Part shown: one piece after another, positions 25,917 to 34,199 of the stretch
Position numbering within the stretch: the stretch's first letter is position 1
Layout: every line of letters starts with the position of its first letter
From: Chitinophagaceae bacterium UBA1931
Lineage (GTDB): Bacteria > Bacteroidota > Bacteroidia > Chitinophagales > Chitinophagaceae
DNA length: 64,000 nucleotides
Direction of reading: 5' to 3'
Assembly (NCBI GenBank): GCA_002337125.1
Contig: DDFJ01000004.1
Coordinates: 2,700,134 to 2,764,133 of the forward strand
Program-made: the position numbers and the translations under genes
The notes under the pieces: model-generated
What the model was told of the DNA's origin: nothing
Database searches by the model: none
Seen by the model: only the letters and a program-made list of their open reading frames with translations

Positions 25917-26819
25917 GTGAAGGGAAACAAAATAATTGTTATTGGCAGTTCCAATACCGATATGGTTGTAAAATCGCCGGTGCTTCCAAAGCCAGGTGAA
26001 ACAATTCTTGGCGGAACTTTCCTTATGAATGCCGGTGGCAAAGGTGCTAACCAGGCTGTAGCTGCTGCAAGATTGGGAGGCGATGTTACATTAATAGCAA
26101 AAGTTGGTAACGATATTTTTGGAAAAAAAAGTGTTGAAGGATTTAAACAGGAGAATATCAAAACTGAGTTTGTTTTTATTGATAAGAATACTCCATCAGG
26201 CGCTGCATTAATTATGGTGAACGAAGAAGGAGAGAATTGTATTGTGGTTGCTCCCGGTGCAAATGCTCAGCTTTTACCAGCGGATATTGAACAGGTGAAA
26301 GATATTTCTGAAGCTGCAATTATTTTAATGCAACTGGAAATTCCAATTGAAACAATTGCAGCAGTTATAACAATTGCAAAAACAAATAAACAGAGGGTTA
26401 TTATAAACCCAGCACCTGCACAACAATTGCCGGATGAATTACTGAATGGTTTATTCCTGATTACTCCCAATGAAACAGAAGCGAAACTGCTGACAGGTGT
26501 ACATGTTGATGATGAAGTAACTGCATCACAAGCTGCTGAAGTTTTTTTAAATAAAGGTGTGCAAAATGTAATTATCACTTTGGGAAGGCAAGGGGCATAC
26601 TTTCAAAACAAAGAAGTACAGTTTAAAACAGTTGCTCCTGTTGTAAAAGCAATGGATACAACTGCAGCTGGTGATACGTTCAGTGGTGCCATAGCAGTTG
26701 CCGTTACTGAAAATATGGAATGGAAACAGGCAATTGCATTTGCTGTAAAAGCCGCTTCCATTTCCGTAACAAGAATGGGAGCACAATCGTCAGTTCCTTA
26801 CAGGCACGATCTGGAGTGA
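25917..26819 (+). CDS. rbsK: Ribokinase (PfkB family)
   Basis: The gene starts with GTG at 25917 (MKGNKIIVIGSSNTDMVVK), the only start that keeps the full N-terminal strand. The 300-residue product has the family signatures GGKGANQAVAAARLGG near 40 and DTTAAGDTFSGA near 248, where Asp is the catalytic base. The length is typical of ribokinase. It phosphorylates D-ribose or a similar furanose with ATP in the cytoplasm. Its place between secreted glycosidases and a sugar transporter suggests that it handles a released pentose or related sugar. The exact sugar is not certain. Confidence 0.9.
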   Translation: MKGNKIIVIGSSNTDMVVKSPVLPKPGETILGGTFLMNAGGKGANQAVAAARLGGDVTLIAKVGNDIFGKKSVEGFKQENIKTEFVFIDKNTPSGAALIMVNEEGENCIVVAPGANAQLLPADIEQVKDISEAAIILMQLEIPIETIAAVITIAKTNKQRVIINPAPAQQLPDELLNGLFLITPNETEAKLLTGVHVDDEVTASQAAEVFLNKGVQNVIITLGRQGAYFQNKEVQFKTVAPVVKAMDTTAAGDTFSGAIAVAVTENMEWKQAIAFAVKAASISVTRMGAQSSVPYRHDLE

Positions 26820-26849
26820 TTATTTAATCATCATACTAAAACCTGCCAT

Positions 26850-27848
26850 ATGTTTATTGTAGAAAATTACGGCTTAGCCATTGCTCTTTGTGTAGTAACC
26901 ATGTTATGCTGGGGTTCATGGGCCAATACTACAAAGCTTACAACCAAAACCTGGCGCTTTGAATTGCTTTACTGGGATTATGGCTTTGGTATTTTACTCA
27001 CCACTTTAATTCTTGCCTTTACATTAGGAAGTAATGGCTCTGAAGGCAGGGCATTTACCGACGATATCAGGCAAGCTGACAACAGTAGCTTTTTATCGGC
27101 TTTTGCAGGTGGTGTGGTCTTTAACCTTGCTAATATTTTATTGGTTGCTGCTATTGGTATTGCAGGTATGTCTGTAGCATTTCCTGTTGGTATCGGTATT
27201 GCATTGGTGCTTGGTGTAATTGTCAATTACATTTCAAATCCGCTTGGAAATCCTGTATTGATCTTTGGTGGTGTTGCATTAATTACTCTTGCCATTATTC
27301 TGAATGCAAGGGCGTATCAACGATTGCAAACGAATGCAGAAGGAGGTGTTTCTAAAAAGGGGTTAATCCTGTCTGTTGTTAGCGGATGTTTAATGGGTTT
27401 GTTTTATAAATATGTTGCTGATTCAATGGTTACTGATTTCAATATGCCTCAAGTCGGCAAATTAACTCCTTATACAGCATTGGTGGTTTTTGCCATTGGT
27501 ATTGTCATCAGCAGTTTAGTTTTTAATACGTTCCAGATGAAGCGCCCTTTTGCAGGAGTACCTGTTACTTTCAATGCATATTTTAAAGGGAAATTGAAGG
27601 ATCACCTTGTAGGAATGTTAGGTGGCACTATCTGGTGTTTGGGAATGTCGTTAAGTATAATAGCATCGGGTAAGGCTGGTCCTGCTGTATCTTATGGCTT
27701 AGGTCAGGGTGCAACAGTTGTTGCAGCACTTTGGGGTATTTATGTGTGGAAGGAATTTGACAAAGCGCCAAAAGGAACCAAACCATTGCTGAACATTATG
27801 CTGCTGTTGTATATAGCAGGATTGGCAATGATTATACTTTCTAAATAA
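26850..27848 (+). CDS. GRP-type (glucose/ribose porter) sugar transporter, DMT superfamily
   Basis: This is a 332-residue inner membrane protein with about ten hydrophobic segments. The N-terminus MLCWGSWANTTKLTTKTWRFELLYWDYGFG is characteristic of the GRP/RhaT-like sugar permease branch of the drug/metabolite transporter superfamily. A second-half motif GGTIWCLGMSLSIIASGKAG also fits. It likely carries a monosaccharide into the cytoplasm, with the adjacent ribokinase trapping it. The stop is immediately followed by the esterase-fusion gene. Confidence 0.85.
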   Translation: MFIVENYGLAIALCVVTMLCWGSWANTTKLTTKTWRFELLYWDYGFGILLTTLILAFTLGSNGSEGRAFTDDIRQADNSSFLSAFAGGVVFNLANILLVAAIGIAGMSVAFPVGIGIALVLGVIVNYISNPLGNPVLIFGGVALITLAIILNARAYQRLQTNAEGGVSKKGLILSVVSGCLMGLFYKYVADSMVTDFNMPQVGKLTPYTALVVFAIGIVISSLVFNTFQMKRPFAGVPVTFNAYFKGKLKDHLVGMLGGTIWCLGMSLSIIASGKAGPAVSYGLGQGATVVAALWGIYVWKEFDKAPKGTKPLLNIMLLLYIAGLAMIILSK

Positions 27849-27862
27849 TTATGTTTGCCTGT

Positions 27863-29491
27863 ATGAAGAAGAATATATCTCTGCTGATTTGTTTACTGTA
27901 TGTGGTATTTTATTTTGATGTTACTTACGCACAAACAAAAGATCCTGCATGGGATAATAAAAAAAACAAAGCTTGGGGAACAGAATTTGAGCAGGTGCAA
28001 ATAGTTTCATCAGCCGACGGAGAAATACAAAAAGCATGGTATCATCAAACAGCAAAAAAATCACCACAGCCACTGATCATTTCTTTGCATACCTGGAGCG
28101 GTGATTATAACCAGGAAGATCCTTTGACAAAAGAAATACTTCTTCGTGACTGGAATTATATTCACCCTGATTTCAGGGGGCCGAATAATAACCCGAAAGC
28201 ATGTGGAAGTGATTTGGTGATATCTGATATAGAAGATGCTGTTTTGTTTGCAGTTAAACATGGGAATGTTGATACAAATAATGTGCACATCATTGGCGTT
28301 TCGGGTGGAGGTTATGCAACACTGCTTGCATACTTAAAATTAAATTATCCTGTTAAAAGCTTTAATGCCTGGGCTCCTATAAGCAGTCTCTCCGATTGGT
28401 ATTGGGAATCGAAAGGGCGAAATGCAAAATATGCAACTGACATTGAACATGTAGCCATGAGCGATGGAAAAATGAATTGGGATGAACTGGATAAAAGATC
28501 ACCCATGAAACTTTCCGTTCCTGTTGAAAAAAGAAAAAACGCAAAGCTGAATATTTATGAAGGTGTGCATGATGGTTACACAGGTTCAGTACCAATCAGT
28601 CATTCTGTTTTGTTTTATAATAAAATAGCATTGGCATTATTTCCAAACGAAAAAGAACATATTGTTGCTGACAGTACGATCTTTTCTCTTCTCTCAAAAC
28701 AAATAAACCCGGCTGCTGATATATTGCACAAATTGAATGGCCGTGTTATTCAATTGTTTGAACAATTACCTGGACTTAGTTTAACTATTTTTGAAGGTAC
28801 ACATGAAATGCTTGTTTCGCCTGCACTTGTTTTGCCACCGGTTGATGAAAATAAAAATTTGCAGTCACTCAATATCCTGACCATTGGAGATTCAAATGGT
28901 GCATTTGATTTTGGCTGGCCACAGCAAATGAATAAGTTGCTTCCTTATGCAACGCTTATTAATAAATCCATTTCGGGCAATACAATTGGTTTTGATAATC
29001 TTGATCAGCCAAAACTTAATACACTTACCAACATTAACAGGTATTTAGACAGTGCTTACAGCAAATTACCTGCAAATGCTGACCTTGATTTCATTATCAT
29101 TAATATCGGAACAAACGATACAAAAACAATTTTTAAAGACAGGCAAAAAGAAGTGCCTGCTAATATGACGGCACTATTACAAAAAATTAATGCGTACTTA
29201 AGAGAACACAATAAAAAGCAACCACACATTTGCATTATTACACCATCACCAATGGATGAAACAAAAATTGACCAGGTAAAATATGGCGGTGGCGATTTGC
29301 GTATTCAGAAAAATAATAAGCTCTTTAAAAAAATAGCTGCTGCTAATGGTGTCAGTTTTTTAAACACATACGATCAGCTTAAAATTGATTTCCCTGCTAA
29401 AACAACAGATGGAATTCACCTGAATGAAAAGACACAGTTTGAATTGGCAACATATATTCTCAGTTATATTAATTCAACTCTGCGAAAATGA
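27863..29491 (+). CDS. Two-domain secreted esterase: alpha/beta-hydrolase fused to SGNH/GDSL hydrolase
   Basis: The start was placed at 27863 (MKKNISLLICLLYVVFYFDVTYAQ); an ATG four codons earlier at 27851 is also possible. The 542-residue product joins two hydrolases. The first (about 25-290) is an alpha/beta fold of the prolyl-oligopeptidase/esterase kind, with nucleophile Ser147 in GVSGGGYA. The second (about 335-540) is an SGNH hydrolase: Ser344 in TIGDSNG, Asn in INIGTNDT, and Asp516/His519 in DGIHLN. Both types remove acetyl, feruloyl or similar ester groups from plant glycans. The pairing suggests removal of two different esters from the same polymer (inference). GH31 overlaps its stop by four bases. 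Confidence 0.85.
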   Translation: MKKNISLLICLLYVVFYFDVTYAQTKDPAWDNKKNKAWGTEFEQVQIVSSADGEIQKAWYHQTAKKSPQPLIISLHTWSGDYNQEDPLTKEILLRDWNYIHPDFRGPNNNPKACGSDLVISDIEDAVLFAVKHGNVDTNNVHIIGVSGGGYATLLAYLKLNYPVKSFNAWAPISSLSDWYWESKGRNAKYATDIEHVAMSDGKMNWDELDKRSPMKLSVPVEKRKNAKLNIYEGVHDGYTGSVPISHSVLFYNKIALALFPNEKEHIVADSTIFSLLSKQINPAADILHKLNGRVIQLFEQLPGLSLTIFEGTHEMLVSPALVLPPVDENKNLQSLNILTIGDSNGAFDFGWPQQMNKLLPYATLINKSISGNTIGFDNLDQPKLNTLTNINRYLDSAYSKLPANADLDFIIINIGTNDTKTIFKDRQKEVPANMTALLQKINAYLREHNKKQPHICIITPSPMDETKIDQVKYGGGDLRIQKNNKLFKKIAAANGVSFLNTYDQLKIDFPAKTTDGIHLNEKTQFELATYILSYINSTLRK

Positions 29492-31263
29492 AAATTTACT
29501 TTTTTGCATTCTTAATACTTGCCGTAACAGCATCGTCAAAGTCACCGGCACAAAGCAAAAAGTATTTAAACCGAAAAGCTGTTGATACAAATCTTGTTTT
29601 GCCACCGGCATGGGCCTTTGGTATTCTTTATGGAGGATATACCAATCAGCACGAAACAGTTAACCGCATTGAGCAAATAAAAAAGCATAACTACCCCATA
29701 GATGCTTACTGGATTGATTCGTGGTTCTGGAGTTATGCTGATAAAGGAGTCGGCCCCAAAAAATATATTGACTTCGTCGCTGACACTGTGGCTTACCCTA
29801 ACAAAAAGGAAATGTGGAATTATTTACAGCAAAACAATATCAAAGGGGGTTTTTGGATCTGGGATTGTATTCTCGAAACAGGTAATCAAAAAGCATTTGC
29901 TGAGTTTAAGTCTAACAATTTTTTCTCAGACATTTTTCTTAACAGCAATTCATGGCATAACGGAAGCAGAAGTACAGCCATGTTTCAGAACGGTAAAGAA
30001 GAAAAAGGAACACTATGCGGAAATATTGATTTCAATAATCCAGAAGCAGTAAACTATTTTAAACAACAAATGAAACCATTCTTTGACGAAGGTGCTGATT
30101 TCATTAAACTTGACCGCACTGCAAATATCAGCACCTGCAAAGCAATGTTTGAAATGAGTCAGCAGTTTGGTAAGGAAACAAAAGGCAGAGGATTTTTATT
30201 ATCACACAGTTTTGATACAGAAAATGAAGAGTACAAACGCTATCCTGCTAAATGGACTGATGATACAAGAAGCGACTGGACAATTGAAAAACCTGTTGTT
30301 GAATTTAATTCATGGGTTCCCTTTGTTGCTTTCAAAGAAAACATTGCCATGTTTACTGATCCCGGGAAAAAAACAAGTGCAATCCCTTTCTTAACAAATG
30401 ATCTTGGTGGTTTTGATATGGGAAAAACACAAAAACCCGATAAAGAACTTTACATCAGATGGCTGCAGTTCTCTATGTTTAATCCGGTTACAGAGGTTTT
30501 TTCACAACCTGAAAATCCAACATTCAATCTTGCGTGGATGTATTCTGAAAGGGCAGATCGTATTTTCAGAAACTATGCTCATTGGCGGATGAAGTTGTTT
30601 CCATACATCTACAGTTATGCATTGCGCAGCCGTATTGAAGGGAAGCACATGCTTGGAAAATTTTCTGAACACATTTATCAATACACATTTGGAGATGAAA
30701 TGCTTCTTGCTCCTGTTTATGAAAAAAAAGCAGTTACGCAAAATGTTTACCTGCCCGAAGGGAAATGGATGAACTACTGGACAGGTGAAATAAAAAACGG
30801 CAATCAATTGTATACAGTTGGGGCTCCGGTTGAACAGATTCCATTGTTTGTCAGGCTGGGATCAATTATACCAATGCGTAATTATTCCTCATCTGTTGAA
30901 AAAGGCAGTAACAATACACTTACGTTGCATGTATATACGGGTGCTGATGGCTCTTTCAATTTGCTGGAGGATGATGGAATAAGTAATGATTATCTGGAAG
31001 AAATCTATGCATCAACAAAAATTACACTCAGCGACAGTAAAAAGAAATCTGTCCTTACAATTCATCCTGTTGAAGGTTCTTACAAAGGAATGAATAGGCT
31101 GAGAAAATGGAAATTGAATATCTATTGCAATCAATCTCCAAAACAAGTAAAACTGAATGGCAGAGTAATTAAATTCAGTTATGATAAGATTAAAAAAATA
31201 CTTGTAACAGAAATAACTGCACTTCCTGTTAATCAAATGAACAGGTTTGAAATTCATTATTAA
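29488..31263 (+). CDS. Glycoside hydrolase family 31
   Basis: This 591-residue enzyme has a short signal (MKIYFFAFLILAVTASSKSPAQ) and a compact GH31 layout: barrel at about 35-400, then beta domains. YPIDAYWIDSWFW and GFWIWDCILE are typical GH31 barrel strands. FIKLDRTA supplies the probable nucleophile Asp209, in a form unlike the common DMNE motif. WTDDTRSDW gives acid/base candidate Asp259. The C-terminal FNLLEDDGISNDY is also a GH31 hallmark. It lacks the usual N-terminal beta-sandwich of about 200 residues. The activity could be alpha-glucosidase, alpha-xylosidase or alpha-galactosidase. Confidence 0.87.
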   Translation: MKIYFFAFLILAVTASSKSPAQSKKYLNRKAVDTNLVLPPAWAFGILYGGYTNQHETVNRIEQIKKHNYPIDAYWIDSWFWSYADKGVGPKKYIDFVADTVAYPNKKEMWNYLQQNNIKGGFWIWDCILETGNQKAFAEFKSNNFFSDIFLNSNSWHNGSRSTAMFQNGKEEKGTLCGNIDFNNPEAVNYFKQQMKPFFDEGADFIKLDRTANISTCKAMFEMSQQFGKETKGRGFLLSHSFDTENEEYKRYPAKWTDDTRSDWTIEKPVVEFNSWVPFVAFKENIAMFTDPGKKTSAIPFLTNDLGGFDMGKTQKPDKELYIRWLQFSMFNPVTEVFSQPENPTFNLAWMYSERADRIFRNYAHWRMKLFPYIYSYALRSRIEGKHMLGKFSEHIYQYTFGDEMLLAPVYEKKAVTQNVYLPEGKWMNYWTGEIKNGNQLYTVGAPVEQIPLFVRLGSIIPMRNYSSSVEKGSNNTLTLHVYTGADGSFNLLEDDGISNDYLEEIYASTKITLSDSKKKSVLTIHPVEGSYKGMNRLRKWKLNIYCNQSPKQVKLNGRVIKFSYDKIKKILVTEITALPVNQMNRFEIHY

Positions 31264-31346
31264 ACTGCGATACTTCAAAAAAACTTCCTTCATCTCAGCA
31301 ATTCAATTATACATAAACCTAATTTTATAAAAATATACAGCAGAAT

Positions 31347-31691
31347 ATGAAAGCAAACGAAGGGAAACCGTTTATTAAGGCAGATGATATTCAATGGGAA
31401 ACTGTTGACAATGGCGTGCAGCGCAAAATCCTTGGCTTTGATTCAGAAATTATGATGGTGTGTGTAAAGTTTGAACAAGGTGCAGTTGGCACATTGCATC
31501 ATCATGTTCACCGCCAGAATACCTATGTGGCTGAAGGAAGTTTTGAAGTTACTATTGATGGCGTGAAACAGGCATTGAAACAAGGCGATTGCTTTTTTGT
31601 AGCACCCGATCTTGTACATGGTGTGCTGGCTTTGGAAAAGGGATTGCTGATAGATGTATTTACTCCTTACAGGGAAGAGTTTTTGAAATAA
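31347..31691 (+). CDS. kdgF: KdgF-like cupin (uronate ring opening)
   Basis: This is a 114-residue single-domain cupin without a signal peptide. The metal ligands lie in LHHHVHRQNTYVAEGSFEV near 50-68, and the second cupin box is near 93 (APDLVHGVLALEKGLLIDVF). The sequence closely follows the KdgF pattern known from pectin and alginate degraders, where the enzyme converts unsaturated galacturonate to the linear ketouronate. The PL10 pectate lyase gene just downstream, which would make such unsaturated products, supports this. An 83-base gap separates it from GH31, and a long hairpin terminator follows. Confidence 0.85.
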   Translation: MKANEGKPFIKADDIQWETVDNGVQRKILGFDSEIMMVCVKFEQGAVGTLHHHVHRQNTYVAEGSFEVTIDGVKQALKQGDCFFVAPDLVHGVLALEKGLLIDVFTPYREEFLK

Positions 31692-31719
31692 GATTGAACT
31701 GATCTTTTGATCAGTGCTG

Positions 31720-31787
31720 AACTCAGTTGGTTATTGTAATGTAAAACGATTTAAATATTGCTGCAATAACAAACTGAGTTTTTTTAT
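31720..31787 (+). terminator. Long-stem terminator after kdgF
   Basis: AACTCAGTTGGTTATTG (31720-31736) and CAATAACAAACTGAGTT (31764-31780) pair with one mismatch over 17 positions, followed by a run of T. A smaller perfect repeat, ACTGATC/GATCAGT, sits just before it at 31698-31715. Confidence 0.75.
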
Positions 31788-31918
31788 TACATGAACCTTC
31801 CTTTGATGTAATTATTATTTTCCGAATAACATGTTTCGGTATATTTAGCAGTCATTAATCTTGCCAATAGACCCTTTCAACAAACTTCTGCCGGACGGGT
31901 CTTGAATTTTGTACCAGT

Positions 31919-33523
31919 ATGCAAATCAGAAGCGGGCTCAGAGCAATTGCAGTAATAGTTTTTTTATTTCTGTATACTTCAGCTTTTTCTCAAAACGAAA
32001 ATCTTTTAAAACAAACAGAGGAAACCATGCTCAAAGCCACTGCTTATATGTTTGATCATGTAAGTACGGAAGGTGGATTTGTTTGGTATTATACGCCTGA
32101 TTTATCAAGACGCTGGGGCGAAATGGAAGCATACAAATCCATGATCTGGATGCAGGATGGTGGTACGGTACAGGTTGGTCATATGCTGCTGGATGTTTAC
32201 CATGCAACAGGCAATGAATTGTTTTATGAGTATGCAAAGAAAACAGCCGATGCAGTTATTAAAGGACAAAGCAAAGCAGGCGGATGGAATTACATGGTTG
32301 ATTTTGCAGGAGAAGAATCCATCAAAAAATGGTATGCAACCATTGGTAAAAACGGCTGGCGCCTGGAAGAGTTTCAACATTATTACGGCAATGATACGTA
32401 TGATGATGATGTAACTTCCAACACTTCACGATTGCTGTTACGTATTTACATTGAAAAGCATGATGCAAAATATAAACCGGCACTTGATAAAGCCATCAAC
32501 TTTATTTTAAAAAGCCAGTACCCGAACGGAGGATGGCCGCAACGTTACCCGTTGAAATATGATTTTCAGAAAAAAGGTCATCCTGATTATTCTTCGTTTT
32601 ACACGTTTAATGATGATGTGATTGGTGAAAACCTGAATTTCTTAATTCAGTGTTACCAGCATCTTGGCGATAAACGTTTGCTTGAACCAATAAAGAAAGC
32701 AATGAACTTTTATTGTCTTTCACAAAAACCAAACGGTGCATGGGGACAGCAATACGATATGAAGTTGAATGTTGCCGGAGCAAGAACATACGAGCCCGCT
32801 GCTTATTTGCCAAGAGCAACATTTGGTAATGCCATGCTGATGCTGAAGTTTTATCAATACACCGGCGACAAAAAATTTCTTGCACATATACCTGAAGCAA
32901 TCAGCTGGCTGGAGAAAGTAAAACTTCCTGCAGCTAATACAGAAGGCGGGCATTATACACACCCGTTGTTTGTGGAAGTTGGAACTGATAAACCTATCTA
33001 CGTACATCGTAAAGGATCGAATGTTATGTATGGATATTATTATACAGATACAATTGATACAAAACTTCTCGGTCACATGCATGGCAAAAGCATGGTGAAT
33101 GTTGAAGCTTTGAAAGAAGAATATGCAAGAGTAAGCAAACTCACTCCTGAAGAAGCAACAAAAGATTCTCCGTTAAAGAAAGGAATGGTGAACGACAAAG
33201 AAGTTTCGCAGCATATGAGTTTCGGTCCAAGAAATTTTGAGATGAATTTTCCTGTAAATGAATCAATGGTGAAATCAATCCTGAACGGATTGGATGCTCA
33301 AAACAGGTGGCTGGTGAAACATGCCATGATCAGCCATCCTTACATTGGCGATGGACAGAAGAAAGAACCAACGGATGAATTTGCAACTACAAATGTGGGC
33401 GATGAAACCGATACTTCGCCCTACAGGGATATGAGTGATCAGTTATATCTTTCAACATCAGCATACATTCAGAACATGTACATGCTGATGCGTTATATTC
33501 AATCGGCAAAAAGTCAACATTAA
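31919..33523 (+). CDS. Pectate lyase, polysaccharide lyase family 10 type
   Basis: The 534-residue protein has signal MQIRSGLRAIAVIVFLFLYTSAFS. The catalytic alpha/alpha region holds repeated helical motifs: SKAGGWNYMVDF near 118, SQYPNGGWPQRYPL near 198, and SQKPNGAWGQQYDM near 273. The NGGWPQ strand is the signature of PL10 pectate lyases, which cleave polygalacturonate by beta-elimination using calcium. The C-terminal 130 residues or so are an extra domain without a clear match. The LamG gene follows after two bases and is surely cotranscribed. It lies downstream of a terminator, so it has its own promoter or relies on read-through. Confidence 0.9.
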   Translation: MQIRSGLRAIAVIVFLFLYTSAFSQNENLLKQTEETMLKATAYMFDHVSTEGGFVWYYTPDLSRRWGEMEAYKSMIWMQDGGTVQVGHMLLDVYHATGNELFYEYAKKTADAVIKGQSKAGGWNYMVDFAGEESIKKWYATIGKNGWRLEEFQHYYGNDTYDDDVTSNTSRLLLRIYIEKHDAKYKPALDKAINFILKSQYPNGGWPQRYPLKYDFQKKGHPDYSSFYTFNDDVIGENLNFLIQCYQHLGDKRLLEPIKKAMNFYCLSQKPNGAWGQQYDMKLNVAGARTYEPAAYLPRATFGNAMLMLKFYQYTGDKKFLAHIPEAISWLEKVKLPAANTEGGHYTHPLFVEVGTDKPIYVHRKGSNVMYGYYYTDTIDTKLLGHMHGKSMVNVEALKEEYARVSKLTPEEATKDSPLKKGMVNDKEVSQHMSFGPRNFEMNFPVNESMVKSILNGLDAQNRWLVKHAMISHPYIGDGQKKEPTDEFATTNVGDETDTSPYRDMSDQLYLSTSAYIQNMYMLMRYIQSAKSQH

Positions 33524-33525
33524 TC

Positions 33526-34194
33526 ATGAAACGACATTCAGTTTTTGTTTTCCTGTTATCTGCAGTGGCACTTACTGCATGGACAGTTATTCATCAGCCC
33601 GCAGCTGTTACATGGAAAATTAACTGCACAGAAAATATTGCTGAATACAGCGTTAACAAACTGGGCAATCCTGAAATAAAAGTTGAAAGCGGATCTGCCT
33701 TTGTTGCGTTTAATGGTATTGATGATGGATTGATTATTCCTGCTATCGGCATCAAAGGATGGAAACAATTTACCATTGAAATAAAATTCAAACCAGATGC
33801 AACAGGCCCAACTGCACCACGCTTTATGCACTTCCAGGATTCTGCAAACAACAGGGGCACATTTGAATTACGTTTAACACAAAACAAACAATGGTATCTG
33901 GATGCATTCCTGAAAAACGGTGCAACCAATAAAGGACTTACATTAATTGATTCAACAAAACTTCACGCTGCAGATAAATGGTATTGGGCAGCGATGACAT
34001 ATGATGGAACAACGATGAGCAGTTTTGTTAACGGTAAAAAAGAACTGGAAGGAGAAATTGATTTTCCCCCAATGATAAATGGCCAGACAGCGCTTGGTGT
34101 TCGACTGAATAAAGTAAGCTGGTTCAAAGGTGAAATTGCTGAAATTAAATTTCACCCAGTTGTGTTACAACCTTACCAATTGCAACGAATGTAG
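33526..34194 (+). CDS. LamG-type concanavalin-like lectin domain protein
   Basis: This 222-residue protein has a signal segment (VFVFLLSAVALTAWTVIHQPAA). A single jelly-roll sandwich follows: GSAFVAFNGIDDGLIIPAIGIKGWKQFTIEIKFKP, then MTYDGTTMSSFVNGKKE and LNKVSWFKGEIAEIKFHPVVL. This pattern is the LamG/laminin-G-like fold used for sugar binding. No catalytic residues are apparent. It starts two bases after the pectate lyase stop, so it may help that lyase bind pectin or another polymer (inference). The stop is only five bases from that of the converging carboxylesterase. Confidence 0.82.
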   Translation: MKRHSVFVFLLSAVALTAWTVIHQPAAVTWKINCTENIAEYSVNKLGNPEIKVESGSAFVAFNGIDDGLIIPAIGIKGWKQFTIEIKFKPDATGPTAPRFMHFQDSANNRGTFELRLTQNKQWYLDAFLKNGATNKGLTLIDSTKLHAADKWYWAAMTYDGTTMSSFVNGKKELEGEIDFPPMINGQTALGVRLNKVSWFKGEIAEIKFHPVVLQPYQLQRM

Positions 34195-34199
34195 CAGCA

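Noticed and set aside
31698..31715. ACTGATC/GATCAGT repeat as a second operator of the ArsR-type protein
   Set aside because: It shares the core CTGATC with the operator at 49897 but has a four-base rather than nine-base gap between the cores, and lies downstream of a gene with a terminator after it; a hairpin or chance is simpler.
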